Counted from the stretch's first letter, positions 54,361-63,697 are shown. The stretch is 64,000 nt of DNA from an uncultured Prevotellaceae bacterium (GCA_900316475.1 ONDA01000010.1:1-64000); one strand, 5' to 3'. Notes: generated from the letters alone by a model not told the origin. A program made the numbers and translations.

Positions 54361-55536
54361 CTACACGTACCCTTTCCACTTTCTCCACATCCAATGGGTA
54401 GGTTTCCATATTGGTGCCCAGAGGACTTCGGAGGGGCATAAGGAATATACTTTCCCGAGACGCTTAAGGTTCTTCAGATACAGATTAAAACCGTTTCCGC
54501 TGTGAGCAGATTCGTATTGCTCTCCAAATTTACCGAAGTTACCACCTGCAAAAATCTCATCCAAGAGATATTTACCGGTCTTTTCGGAAGGGCTACACAG
54601 TAGATACTTGTCATCCATCAGGAAAACTGCTTTCATGACATACATCACAGCACTGGTCACATTCCCAAGTCCCAGCCATTTCAGTTTTCCATATGCCCAC
54701 TTACGTTCTTCGTCTGTAAGATGTATTAAGACAAAATAATAGTCCATCAACTGACGCAAACCAATTCCCTCATGAAAGACATGGCGGAATATATGCATCA
54801 TCAGATAGACAGCATTAAACCTATTTGTGGGATATGCAAAACCTACACGTTCGTCGAAATGGTTGAACTGCAGATTTGCTTCCTCCTTGAAAAACTTCTT
54901 ATATTTTGCATACCTTAAGTAATTATATGAATATGACGGCAGGAAATGAACTTCTGTCTCTACCCCATCTATGATACTCGTATCCACATGATGGATGACA
55001 ACCGTACCAGTTTTCAAGTAACTACTCTTTAAAAACTGCAAGACCTTTTCTCTACCACCTTCCACCCACAAGTCAATATCTCCAGGCTGCCTCCGCAAAC
55101 TTAATGACCCACTTGACCCCTTGAACTCTTGAACTCTTGAACTTTCCGAACTTTGCTCTGAGTTCTGACTTCTTACATCAGACTTCTTACATCTTACATC
55201 GTACAACCTCGCTACCCCCTGCCCTTTCAGCACACAGCTACGAAGCCTTCCATTCTTAAAGACTCTTATTAAATGTTCCGCGGCCTCATTTAGTTTTTTG
55301 TTCTGCTGCTCTATCATCTGCACTTCACCAATCCATTGCAGCAACAGAATCTTTGGTACACTTAGTTCTACGTTCTTAGCTCTAATTACTTCTATCCCAC
55401 TAAGCACAATACCCACTAAAGACTGTTTGGCAGCAATCTCATATATCTGCTGCCACTCATTCTCCGATGGAATCCTGCTAAGTACGGTTCTGGTTCCGAG
55501 TGCTATTTGAATTAATTCAACGAATAAACTCATCAT
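54361..55536 (-). CDS. Nucleotidyltransferase-family protein (PF14907-like) with repeat-encoded insert
   Basis: The protein has 391 residues. After an N-terminal helical region (WQQIYEIAAKQSLVGIVLSG) come VLKGQGVARLYD and PGDIDLWVEGGREKVLQFL, the nucleotidyltransferase core with its DxD. Later parts (VHFLPSYSYNYLRYAKYKKF; HIFRHVFHEGIGLRQLMDYY) fit the uncharacterised family found in polysaccharide clusters. Between ARLYD and PGDIDLW about 32 residues (RCKKSDVRSQNSEQSSESS...) are encoded by ACTTCTTACATC and TTGAACTC repeats (55100-55200); relatives have only a short loop here. Function unknown. Confidence 0.82.
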   Translation of the reverse strand: MMSLFVELIQIALGTRTVLSRIPSENEWQQIYEIAAKQSLVGIVLSGIEVIRAKNVELSVPKILLLQWIGEVQMIEQQNKKLNEAAEHLIRVFKNGRLRSCVLKGQGVARLYDVRCKKSDVRSQNSEQSSESSRVQEFKGSSGSLSLRRQPGDIDLWVEGGREKVLQFLKSSYLKTGTVVIHHVDTSIIDGVETEVHFLPSYSYNYLRYAKYKKFFKEEANLQFNHFDERVGFAYPTNRFNAVYLMMHIFRHVFHEGIGLRQLMDYYFVLIHLTDEERKWAYGKLKWLGLGNVTSAVMYVMKAVFLMDDKYLLCSPSEKTGKYLLDEIFAGGNFGKFGEQYESAHSGNGFNLYLKNLKRLGKVYSLCPSEVLWAPIWKPTHWMWRKWKGYV

Positions 55537-55554
55537 AAAAATCTACAGTTCTTA

Positions 55555-55624
55555 GTTCTCTAGCCCTGGAACTTCTTGAACTCTTTGAACCCTTAATCTG
55601 TCTCTAAACTCTAAACACTAAACT
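55555..55624. repeat. AACTCTTTGAAC / CTCTAAACACTAAACTC words in a gene gap
   Basis: The 88-bp gap before the nucleotidyltransferase gene repeats TTGAACTCTTTGAACCC and CTAAACTCTAAAC words. Similar words fill 62565-62620 and appear in coding frame at 55120-55145 and 63025-63075. Confidence 0.65.
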
Positions 55625-56284
55625 CTAAACTTTATCGCTCTCAGCGTACCCCACCAACTTATCATGCATCCATTGTGGATACTTACCTACGGCTGTGTAA
55701 AGAATTGCCAACACAGTCCAGACAATCAGTTTGATATCCCACCAAAAGCTAGCATGCTTCACATAATACACATCCAACTTCAGACGGATAGGAAGCACCT
55801 TCTCGTTGTATTCCTCCTCATCGGGGAATTGATCACCATAGATATAATCCCACAGACTTGACTGACTCGTGAGGCCGCAAGGAACGGTTGCAGCGATAGC
55901 ATTCTCCCCTCCACGTGTAATCTCCACCTGATCCACTGCTGCCGGACGAGGCCCTACAATGGACATAGTGCCGTTGAGGATGTTCAGCAACTGAGGCAAT
56001 TCGTCTATCTTAAGCCTACGCATTATCTTACCCCACCAAAATATACGATCCTGGTCCGGACGTAACGAAGCTTCGTTAGCTCCCTTCGCTACACGCATGG
56101 AACGAAACTTCCACATCTTGAACTCCTTGTTGTCCTTTCCCACTCTTTTGGCGAAATAGAATAGCGGCCCTGGGTCACTCAGCTCTGTCATAATGATAGA
56201 GAACAACCAAATGGGCGAAGTTCCTACAATACCCAAAAAGGCGCATAAGAAGTCAAATATTCTTTTTATTATTCTGTATATCAT
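55625..56284 (-). CDS. Undecaprenyl-phosphate sugar transferase (bacterial sugar transferase family)
   Basis: The protein has 219 residues. One N-terminal hydrophobic segment (FLCAFLGIVGTSPIWLFSII) is followed by the family core: DPGPLFYFAKRVGKDNKEFK, MWKFRSMR, RLKIDELPQLLNILNGTMSI and VGPRPAAVDQVE. It starts polysaccharide repeat-unit synthesis by moving a sugar-1-phosphate onto undecaprenyl phosphate. The size is that of the short WbaP/PglC-type form. In the cluster it is the initiating enzyme. Confidence 0.93.
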   Translation of the reverse strand: MIYRIIKRIFDFLCAFLGIVGTSPIWLFSIIMTELSDPGPLFYFAKRVGKDNKEFKMWKFRSMRVAKGANEASLRPDQDRIFWWGKIMRRLKIDELPQLLNILNGTMSIVGPRPAAVDQVEITRGGENAIAATVPCGLTSQSSLWDYIYGDQFPDEEEYNEKVLPIRLKLDVYYVKHASFWWDIKLIVWTVLAILYTAVGKYPQWMHDKLVGYAESDKV

Positions 56285-56302
56285 AACTCTCTAATTCTTG
56301 AT

Positions 56303-57184
56303 TTATTTTGAGATACTAAACCCAGACACCACAGGATTATGGTCACTCAAATCAGTATCTATCACTTTTACACTTTCCAATTTCAATTCCTTCGAATATA
56401 AAATATGGTCTATTCTTAAACGCATCCAACCTGTATGGAAAGTGCAACCATATCCAAATCCTCCTTCCCACCAACTATCCTTCAACCCACATGACATTAA
56501 AGTATCCAATGGCGCTGAGCAATTAAAGTCATTCATATCCCCCATCACAATTACAGGATGTCTTGATTCTAGAAACGCCTTTTTTGTCCAATGAGCTTGA
56601 AAGCTTCTGTTTTCTTGAGCATACTTATATTTTTTATAAGATGTGGTATCACTTTGAAACTCTTTTTCAAATGAAATTCCATCATAATGATTGCTCGCCA
56701 TGTGTACTCCCAATATCTGCACAGAATCACTCGCCACACCTATAGTTGCTTTAATTGTCTGAACTGACTTTCCTTGAATTGGAATCCACACATGACCAGA
56801 ATTCGTCATTTGTCGTTTACTATAAAAAATATCTCCGCATATTTGATGACTTTGATACTCTTCGGTAAAAGGGTACTTCATTTTAAGAAGTGAATCTATC
56901 ACTGTACAATTATCCTGATTATATTCATTTAGTTGCACAAAATCGGCATCCTCATTTAGAATTAATTCTGCTATTTTTCTTTGTCTGAAGATGTCTGCCC
57001 CCTCTGAACAATGTATATTCCATGTCATCACCTTCAGTTCACTCTCTTCTTCTCCCCCAATTATATTAATTGCAACAACTTCATATTTCCAGTTGAAATA
57101 TATAACAACAAGGAGAACTGACAGGCAGATTATAGTAATAATATATCGAGTTTTCAATTTGATGATACTGTTCTGAACGGCCAC
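56303..57184 (-). CDS. Endonuclease/exonuclease/phosphatase-family protein, membrane-anchored
   Basis: The protein has 293 residues. A GTG start at 57184 is needed because no ATG precedes the membrane helix (YIITIICLSVLLVVIYF). The catalytic domain shows VMTWNIHCSEGAD, DFVQLNEYNQ (metal Glu), VIVMGDMNDFN (Asp-x-Asn) and LSDHNPVV (His). Family members cleave phosphodiester or phosphomonoester bonds of nucleic acids, lipids or sugars. Membrane attachment in a glycan cluster favours a lipid- or glycan-linked phosphate. The gene is AT-richer than its neighbours. It overlaps the epimerase gene by 31 bp. Confidence 0.85.
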   Translation of the reverse strand: MAVQNSIIKLKTRYIITIICLSVLLVVIYFNWKYEVVAINIIGGEEESELKVMTWNIHCSEGADIFRQRKIAELILNEDADFVQLNEYNQDNCTVIDSLLKMKYPFTEEYQSHQICGDIFYSKRQMTNSGHVWIPIQGKSVQTIKATIGVASDSVQILGVHMASNHYDGISFEKEFQSDTTSYKKYKYAQENRSFQAHWTKKAFLESRHPVIVMGDMNDFNCSAPLDTLMSCGLKDSWWEGGFGYGCTFHTGWMRLRIDHILYSKELKLESVKVIDTDLSDHNPVVSGFSISK

Positions 57185-58020
57185 AATGCCTTAAACACCA
57201 AGTACGTTTTATTACTTTTCCCAAACACCAGCTTGATGCAGTAATACCCACATACTACCATCCAGCGAGGAATGCGAAGTACATGTTTCGCCCTTCCCTC
57301 AGCCTTTTCTTCTGCAATCACTTTAGCGCTATCCAGCAGTTCCTCATCTTTGATGATATGGATAGTATTATCTACCTCTTTGTCCACCCATTCCACCATT
57401 GAGGAAACAGCCTTCCGTACATTCAGCACCTCAAACTGTTGTCCTCCGCCAATCAGGTATGCCCAATCAGGATATTTCAGGTAATACCGTTTCTCAATGT
57501 CACGTTTAACGTCTTCTGTATAAACAGGAGAGAAACGATAGATGTTATAGAACTTACATATCTCTTTCAAACGGCCTTCAGCCATTGCTTTGCTCTTGCC
57601 ATAGTTAGAAATAGGATTTAACCCTGTTTCTGGAGTAATCAATCCCTTCACCAAACCAATGGCATCCACAGTGCTGATGAACAACACCGGCACATTATGC
57701 TTTGCACAAGCCCCAAATAGGTTCTCCGCACAATCCACATTCACTTTCTTGAATGCTTCCCACGAGGTGTCAGCTACACCCTTCGTATGAGCTAAAGCTG
57801 CAAGGTGAATGCAACGGTCTATTTTGTTCTCTTCAAATACTTTGTTTACATCATCCTTAGAAGACAAGTCCAAAACGACCTGCGTCAACCTGTTATCGTT
57901 AGGGTTAACGTTATCGTTTTTCCTCCGGTCTACACCAATAACCTTATGTCCCTTCTCTATCAGCCCTTTAACAACATATCCGCCAATCATTCCGGCGGAA
58001 CCCGTTACAAGAATATTCAT
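57154..58020 (-). CDS. NAD-dependent epimerase/dehydratase family protein
   Basis: The protein has 288 residues. The Rossmann motif GSAGMIGGYVVKGL, HLAALAH, FISTVDAIG and the catalytic SNYGKSKAMAEG (Tyr-x3-Lys) define an extended short-chain dehydrogenase. The substrate is presumably a nucleotide or lipid-linked sugar. Residues after GVDRRK (NDNVNPNDNR) come from GTTATCGTTAGGGTTAACGT repeats (57892-57920), an in-frame insert next to the NAD-ribose-binding strand. The gene follows the opine dehydrogenase-like gene. Confidence 0.88.
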   Translation of the reverse strand: MNILVTGSAGMIGGYVVKGLIEKGHKVIGVDRRKNDNVNPNDNRLTQVVLDLSSKDDVNKVFEENKIDRCIHLAALAHTKGVADTSWEAFKKVNVDCAENLFGACAKHNVPVLFISTVDAIGLVKGLITPETGLNPISNYGKSKAMAEGRLKEICKFYNIYRFSPVYTEDVKRDIEKRYYLKYPDWAYLIGGGQQFEVLNVRKAVSSMVEWVDKEVDNTIHIIKDEELLDSAKVIAEEKAEGRAKHVLRIPRWMVVCGYYCIKLVFGKSNKTYLVFKALWPFRTVSSN

Positions 58021-58086
58021 CTATTACATTCGAATTTATTTGTGCCCTGCGGCAGTACCACCCGCCGCAGGGCTATGGTTAGGCGT

Positions 58087-59328
58087 TTATGCCTTAGGAG
58101 TATACTTACCAGTATACAGATAGTCACGAAGCTGCTCCTTGGTCATGTGACCAATACCCAGATAATCCAGGTTGTACTTGGTCTCCTTGAAGAAACTCTT
58201 CTCGTGGAAGGCACCGCCAATCACTATCATGGCATCGATAATAGGCGTGGGCACACCAAACTTCACACCCAGGTCGTGGTAAATCTTACATCCCACAGGA
58301 ATATCCTCAGTGATATAGCGGTGGTTGATGTCGTTCGGGCCGGTATTACCCTCGTCACAAGGCTTGTCAAGCGGGAACACCACATTGTCCTTGCCATTCT
58401 CATCCAGGCCCATATACTCCTGCGTCAGGATAGAGCGACGGCTGAAGAACATCTCATAGTCCCACTTCGGATAGTCAATGCCCAGTTCCTTGGCAATGGC
58501 CACCTGCTCCTGATAGAACTGATACTGCACACGGCAGATGCTCGGGCACAGACCGTGGCTGTACATCGAGTAGCTGTCCGGCTCGTTGCCATATACCAGT
58601 GACCAGTTCTCCATCGAGCTGACACCCAGCAGCGAGGCAGGCACGTGAATCACAGGGTTGATGTTCGAGAAACCGATGTCAATCATTGTGTCACCACGGT
58701 CCGGACCATTGCCGGTATAGACGCTGTCCATACAGGGCAGGTACTTTCCACTCTCGATAAAGTCATCCATATCGCTCATGGGCAGACAGGCACCACGCAG
58801 CGAGATAGCACGGTACTTGATACCCACATGGTTGGTCCAGAACTTCTGAACCTTCTCCACACGTGTTCCGTAGGGAGCACTGCCCCAGCCACCGATAATC
58901 ACGTCCTTGGTGCAACCGGCCTCACGCATAAACTTGCGAAGCAGGAAACTGGCATAGTTGTCCGGGAAAGTGTGAATCACCATTCCGTCTTCAAGCAGCG
59001 GAACCAGCTTTCTCAGATAGTCTTCATGAGCCAATGCGGGAATGGACATCAATATTAATTTTGCCCCCCCCACTGCTTCAGCCATGTCATTGGTGTACAT
59101 GTCCAGATGGGCACGACCGCTACGCTCAAAAGCATAGAGGTTTCTCTGGATACCGTCCATCTGAATGCCCGTCTTATCCATGTAGGCAATTGATTTCTTA
59201 CTCCGTGAGTACAGACGTACATCACGCTCAGGCTGGCCCAGCTTGCAATCTGCGGCCAGAGTCATACCCACTGCACCGGCTCCCAGCACGGCAATGGGGC
59301 AATCCTTCAAATAACTTAAGTCTCGCAT
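58087..59328 (-). CDS. NAD/NADP octopine/nopaline dehydrogenase-family protein
   Basis: The protein has 413 residues. The N-terminal Rossmann fold has IAVLGAGAVGMTLAADCKLG and VRLYSRSKK. The C-terminal all-helical domain has GFSNINPVIHVPASLLGVSS with the catalytic His region, then YSHGLCPSICRVQYQFYQEQ. Known relatives reductively join an amino acid and a 2-oxo acid into an opine. Between an ATP-grasp gene and an epimerase in a polysaccharide cluster, it may make an opine-like substituent for the glycan (inference). ATG at 59328 chosen; upstream TTG is weaker. Confidence 0.83.
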   Translation of the reverse strand: MRDLSYLKDCPIAVLGAGAVGMTLAADCKLGQPERDVRLYSRSKKSIAYMDKTGIQMDGIQRNLYAFERSGRAHLDMYTNDMAEAVGGAKLILMSIPALAHEDYLRKLVPLLEDGMVIHTFPDNYASFLLRKFMREAGCTKDVIIGGWGSAPYGTRVEKVQKFWTNHVGIKYRAISLRGACLPMSDMDDFIESGKYLPCMDSVYTGNGPDRGDTMIDIGFSNINPVIHVPASLLGVSSMENWSLVYGNEPDSYSMYSHGLCPSICRVQYQFYQEQVAIAKELGIDYPKWDYEMFFSRRSILTQEYMGLDENGKDNVVFPLDKPCDEGNTGPNDINHRYITEDIPVGCKIYHDLGVKFGVPTPIIDAMIVIGGAFHEKSFFKETKYNLDYLGIGHMTKEQLRDYLYTGKYTPKA

Positions 59329-59375
59329 AAACAATAATTTCTATTAAACAATTATCAACTATTAAACTCTCATAA

Positions 59376-60548
59376 CTACTGTCTCTTCTCTTTCATCTTT
59401 TTCTTGAAGTCCTTGATTCCACTCCAAAGAAATGCAAACCACGGCATGGGGTCATCCCAGAAGAACATCTGTTCCTTTACTGGTTTATAGCCCAGCTGGA
59501 ACGACAAGCGACGGAAGCGGTCTTTGGATGACAAGAACCATAACACATCGGTTTGCCCAATACGGCTGGCTGTCTTAGGCTTACTTACCTCCATCGGTGT
59601 CACCTCCCTGCCAAAGGCATCCTCCAGTATCTGCTGCGCATGGTTCACTCCGGCATAGAAGCCCAAAGCAATACCATGGACAGGACGTGGATTGATCTCT
59701 ATCACCTTTGCCACATTATCACGGACATCGAGCATCAAGTCAACACCCATCTCTCCTTGCAGGTTCAATAGTTTAACCAACTTGTTGCAGTTCTCCGTGA
59801 TGTCCGGACGCACCATAATACCGTTCAATGTACTGGTTCCACCTTCCTCCGGGTAGATATGTTCACAGATATACAGATATGAACTCTTTATCTCTCCCTT
59901 ACGGTCAATCATCACATTACCGCCCATCAGACGACTTCCGGCAGGAATATACTCCTGAATCACATAGTCCTTTAGGTTGACACCTTTCTCCTGCACATAC
60001 TGTCGCATCTCATCAGCAGAGTGGAACAGGTGGAACCCTCTTGCACCATACATGCTATGCGGTTTTATAATCACAGGGAACTGAATCTTCTTGTCAATGT
60101 CCTCCAGATTCTCCACACCAAAGAACGTCTGCGGACAAGGAATTCCGTTCTCCATACACACCCGCATCACCTCTTCTTTATTGTTTGCCAAATCAAACTT
60201 GTCACGGTCATTGGCATAGATGATGGCATACTTGGACAATTCCTCTTTATGATGCGACAGCACACGGGCAGAAAAGTCAAATGGCGCAAACGCCATGTCG
60301 TAGTGGCCGCTTTTCACCAATTCTACAATATACTTCTCCGATTCCTCCTGATTATGCAGGTCGCATACACCGAGTATCTTGTGGTCGGGCAACCGAGAGG
60401 CATAGCCACAATCCAACTTCGAGCCGCAAAGCACCGTCACCTCACAGCCTTGTTCCTTAAATCCTCTCAAAAACGGAAGCACCTGTTTACAGTATCCTTC
60501 CAACACCAGCACATGCTTTCCCCTGAATGGTTTATTCTTCTTCGTCAT
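59376..60548 (-). CDS. ATP-grasp domain ligase
   Basis: The protein has 390 residues. It begins with a Rossmann-like pre-ATP-grasp part (HVLVLEGYCKQVLPFLRGFK). The ATP-grasp core follows with FPVIIKPHSMYGARGFHLF (Lys and glycine-rich loop), YVIQEYIPAGSRLMGGNV and the metal-site KVIEINPRPVHGIALG (Glu-x-Asn). Such ligases form amide or ester bonds from carboxylates. Next to an opine dehydrogenase-like gene and a PLP aminotransferase, it could couple an amino acid or opine to an amino sugar. The stop lies two bases after the DegT gene's end region, so it is tightly packed. Confidence 0.88.
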   Translation of the reverse strand: MTKKNKPFRGKHVLVLEGYCKQVLPFLRGFKEQGCEVTVLCGSKLDCGYASRLPDHKILGVCDLHNQEESEKYIVELVKSGHYDMAFAPFDFSARVLSHHKEELSKYAIIYANDRDKFDLANNKEEVMRVCMENGIPCPQTFFGVENLEDIDKKIQFPVIIKPHSMYGARGFHLFHSADEMRQYVQEKGVNLKDYVIQEYIPAGSRLMGGNVMIDRKGEIKSSYLYICEHIYPEEGGTSTLNGIMVRPDITENCNKLVKLLNLQGEMGVDLMLDVRDNVAKVIEINPRPVHGIALGFYAGVNHAQQILEDAFGREVTPMEVSKPKTASRIGQTDVLWFLSSKDRFRRLSFQLGYKPVKEQMFFWDDPMPWFAFLWSGIKDFKKKMKEKRQ

Positions 60549-60550
60549 CT

Positions 60551-61705
60551 TTATATTGATATACTATTTACAACCTTTACAATTCTCTCCCTTTCCTTTC
60601 GACTCAAATCATTATAATAAGGAAGATTCAAAATCCTTTTCGCCATCGTATGCTCTTTCTCAAACGTGTCAGGACAGCCCAAACTGCAATGGCTGAAGTC
60701 CATATCGATGCCCTGCCTTACACATTCCTGGTAAAACTTGTCTCTCTGTTCCACCAGCACGGCATACCTGCAGCACACTGCATCCTCACAAACAGTCGGT
60801 TTTATCAGAAGAGGATTGGTAATATGCTCATCATAGTACCGATACAGCTCTTTTCTGCGCTGAAACAATTTATCCAGATTCCTTAACTGCTTTGCCAGAA
60901 TATAAGCCTGCCATTCAGAAAACCGATAGGAATAGAGTGCCGTCTTCTGCTCTGTCGGTTTCTCATGCTCGGTCTTTTGGAACTTACCCTTCGACTGTAT
61001 GGTCAGATAGTGGAACAACCTGTAGAAGGCTGGGTTCTTTGTTGCCACGAATGCTGCCCCGCGTATCAAGCCTTTTAATTTAAACTTCAAGTCTGGTTTT
61101 CGCCATTCTGCCTCTTCTTCAATACGCCTGAGCATTTCTGAGTCTTTCCCTATCAGCACACCGCCAAAAGGAGGTACATTGATAAGCTTGGAAGCATTAA
61201 AACTCACCACGGCATAATCTCCGAATGCTCCTGTTTTCTTGCCATTGACTACTGTTCCCATCGAAGTGGCACAATCCTCTATCAGGACTGCCCCTACCTC
61301 CTTACATTTCGCAGCTATTTCCTCTATATTACAGGGCAATCCATATTGGTGTGTGGCCAGCACGATGCAGTCGGAATCTATGCACTCTAGATAACCGGAA
61401 TTGAAAGAGCCCTCTTCTGTTTTGCTATACACGATTTCCTTTCCCGATAGCAGAACAGCCTCGTTGACGGCGATACAGGTATAGGCAGGTATCACCACCT
61501 TCTTTTGCGGTAGTCTGATAAGCAATTCATATATTCCGTCGCGGGCAGAAGGTACAAGTAAAACGTGCTCGCCATCGAAGAATGATGAAAGAAATGCGAC
61601 ACATGCACTAACCCATTTACTCTTTCTTTCATCTACCAACAAAGTGGTCAACAAATATCTTAGTGTGTAATTTACACGAACTCTTGGAATAAGTCTTATT
61701 GTCAT
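60551..61705 (-). CDS. DegT/DnrJ/EryC1/StrS-family PLP aminotransferase
   Basis: The protein has 384 residues. It shows VIPAYTCIAVNEAVLLSGKE, AVLIEDCATSMGTVVNGKKTG (PLP-stacking Asp), VVSFNASKLINVPPFGGVL with the Schiff-base Lys, and a C-terminal region (DFSHCSLGCPDTFEKEHTMA). Family members aminate keto-sugars on nucleotides; some act on other substrates. The order sugar aminotransferase then ATP-grasp ligase suggests that the new amino group is acylated. The gene is 2 bp upstream of the ATP-grasp gene. Confidence 0.9.
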   Translation of the reverse strand: MTIRLIPRVRVNYTLRYLLTTLLVDERKSKWVSACVAFLSSFFDGEHVLLVPSARDGIYELLIRLPQKKVVIPAYTCIAVNEAVLLSGKEIVYSKTEEGSFNSGYLECIDSDCIVLATHQYGLPCNIEEIAAKCKEVGAVLIEDCATSMGTVVNGKKTGAFGDYAVVSFNASKLINVPPFGGVLIGKDSEMLRRIEEEAEWRKPDLKFKLKGLIRGAAFVATKNPAFYRLFHYLTIQSKGKFQKTEHEKPTEQKTALYSYRFSEWQAYILAKQLRNLDKLFQRRKELYRYYDEHITNPLLIKPTVCEDAVCCRYAVLVEQRDKFYQECVRQGIDMDFSHCSLGCPDTFEKEHTMAKRILNLPYYNDLSRKERERIVKVVNSISI

Positions 61706-61717
61706 ACACTTAGACTA

Positions 61718-62485
61718 TCAATCATAGACCTTTCTACCTTTAAGCTTCCAAATTTTTATCTGAAAAAAAGATTTAATCAAGAAAAAGATTGCATTTGCAT
61801 AGAAAGGGATTTCTTTCCACCATACTTGTCTTAGAAGCCAAAAACCAGACAGACCAAGCTTTTTAGCAAGTTCCGGAACTTCTTTAAACTCACCAATAGA
61901 TGCTCTAAATGCTCTACCGACACCTATGGATACGACATCCGGCAGTAGTTTATACAATCGCGCATCAAAATCATCTTGTTTTGGTGCACGCATGGCCGTC
62001 CAAATAACATTTGCACCACTATCTCTAACCATCTTCGCAATACCTTCATAGTCAAACTCATCAACCTTAGCGAATGGCAAAGAATAAGCACCCACTATTT
62101 TGTTTTGCTGCTCCGTGTTATATTTAGATACTATCTCGTCCAAAACATCCTGTGTGTCACCCAACAAATAATGCTTCAAACTGTCATCACCGTTTATAAG
62201 CATGTTCTGAAACAACTCGGGACCGCAGGTTCTGTTAACTTCCTTAACTCCCCACCATCTACCACACCATGTCAGCGGCATCCCGTCCGGGAGATTCATA
62301 AATGACTTCTCCATCAATTCAGCATACTCTGAGTGTTTATCTGCATACATAACCATACGCATATTACTCACGCACACATAACCTCCTTTTTTTTCAAGAG
62401 CCGCTTGCGTTATTTTTTCTGCAGCATCTTTTTGGTTTGTTGCAGATATATGTATTTTTCCTATTCTGTATCTTTCTTTATCCAT
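61718..62485 (-). CDS. WecB/TagA/CpsF-family glycosyltransferase
   Basis: The protein has 255 residues. The family core is visible: VCVSNMRMVMYADKHSEYAE, FMNLPDGMPLTWCGRWWGV, HYLLGDTQDVLDEIV, IVGAYSLPF and VSIGVGRAFRASIGEFKEVP. These GT26 enzymes add ManNAcA, ManNAc or related sugars to a lipid-linked intermediate. The C-terminus carries a hydrophobic, basic segment (FYANAIFFLIKSFFQIKIWK) that may bind the membrane. AT-rich relative to neighbours. Confidence 0.92.
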   Translation of the reverse strand: MDKERYRIGKIHISATNQKDAAEKITQAALEKKGGYVCVSNMRMVMYADKHSEYAELMEKSFMNLPDGMPLTWCGRWWGVKEVNRTCGPELFQNMLINGDDSLKHYLLGDTQDVLDEIVSKYNTEQQNKIVGAYSLPFAKVDEFDYEGIAKMVRDSGANVIWTAMRAPKQDDFDARLYKLLPDVVSIGVGRAFRASIGEFKEVPELAKKLGLSGFWLLRQVWWKEIPFYANAIFFLIKSFFQIKIWKLKGRKVYD

Positions 62486-62605
62486 ATTCTCTTATTCTTG
62501 ATATATTATGAAATAGATTTTTGCTTAATTTCTTGCGAAGCAATCCCCATTGCCTATTAACCTACTAAACTATTAACCTTTTCAACTGTCTCTAAACTAT
62601 ACACT

Positions 62606-63697
62606 CTAATCTCTAAACTGCGACAAAATGTGATTATAAAAGTTGCTCTTATCCTCTTTCACATTTTGTGAAACGCGGAACGCCAACTTATGAAAACACA
62701 CCTCACTCGTGAGCTTGTCCCACTTCCTCTGGTCGAACTTCTCGCCCCAGTGGTGCAGCAGCACCAGACTCCGCTGGCTCTGAGCATACGGCATCTCCAT
62801 CATCTGCTCCGGGTACTCCTTGCTAATCATCGCAAAGAACAGGTGGAAGATATAGTAGTCCAGCACGCAGTCATAGTCCCGCCAGTAGGCATACAGCATC
62901 TCCCGCAGCACCCTCAGCACCTCATTGTTCCGACACGCCGTAATAAACCAGTTCGATATACTCACCGGTACGCTCCCCTCCTTTGTATATTGAAACACGA
63001 ACAATGGCGCATTCATGTACTTCTTTAGTTGAGAGTTGAGAGTGTAGAGTTTAGAGTCAGTGGCAAGTTTAGAGTCTTTCGAGTTTTCGTTATCGTTATG
63101 GTTATCGTTGACACCGGTACAAAGTACCGTTGAGTCAATCCAAGTTCCACCATATTTTATCAGCAGTTCCACCCTCAGCAAGTCCGAGAACATCGCAGCC
63201 GGAATCCGTCCCTTCTCCCATTTCTTCACGATATACCCCGGCAACTCTACATACTCTACCCAGTTCTGTGCATCAATCACCGTAATAACATAACCATGAA
63301 CCTTGAACCATTCACCATGAACCAGACTATTATGGCAAGCCTTCACTAAAGGAGGCGCAGCGGCCAACCCTTGTAGCCAACACCACCAAATGGTCCTTGG
63401 TTCCTCATTCCGCACCTGATGTGGAAACTCATTCGTGTTATTCGTGCAATTCGTGTTCGCCCCTTCACTTGAAACCTGAAACTTGAAACCTGAAACTAAT
63501 GGTGCGTATTGCTTCACAAGAAAAGGTTCCACCCGCTTCAGCACCTCTGGATATATCCCCTTGAACGACTGCCCTTTCACCAAGCACCTCACTCCCTCCT
63601 TCACCGCAGGCCACAAAGCACCCAGTTTGGCATACTCTCGCACAAGTCGAAAGCCACCAAACTGCCTATAGCGCGTTATGAGTTTTCGGAAGTCCAT
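62606..63697 (-). CDS. Capsular polysaccharide glycosyltransferase (Caps_synth-like) with two inserts
   Basis: The protein has 363 residues. It shows TIWWCWLQGLAAAPPLVKAC, MFSDLLRVELLIKYGGTWID then STVLCTG (the DxS/DxD site typical of mannosyltransferase-like GT32/Caps_synth proteins) and LLHHWGEKF near the end. Two in-frame inserts stand out: SGFKFQVSSEGANTNCTNNT (63400-63500), just before the first conserved strand, and NDNHNDNENSKDSKLATDSK (63025-63112), in a loop after the catalytic site. Both are encoded by short degenerate repeats. The catalytic core appears intact. Confidence 0.87.
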   Translation of the reverse strand: MDFRKLITRYRQFGGFRLVREYAKLGALWPAVKEGVRCLVKGQSFKGIYPEVLKRVEPFLVKQYAPLVSGFKFQVSSEGANTNCTNNTNEFPHQVRNEEPRTIWWCWLQGLAAAPPLVKACHNSLVHGEWFKVHGYVITVIDAQNWVEYVELPGYIVKKWEKGRIPAAMFSDLLRVELLIKYGGTWIDSTVLCTGVNDNHNDNENSKDSKLATDSKLYTLNSQLKKYMNAPLFVFQYTKEGSVPVSISNWFITACRNNEVLRVLREMLYAYWRDYDCVLDYYIFHLFFAMISKEYPEQMMEMPYAQSQRSLVLLHHWGEKFDQRKWDKLTSEVCFHKLAFRVSQNVKEDKSNFYNHILSQFRD

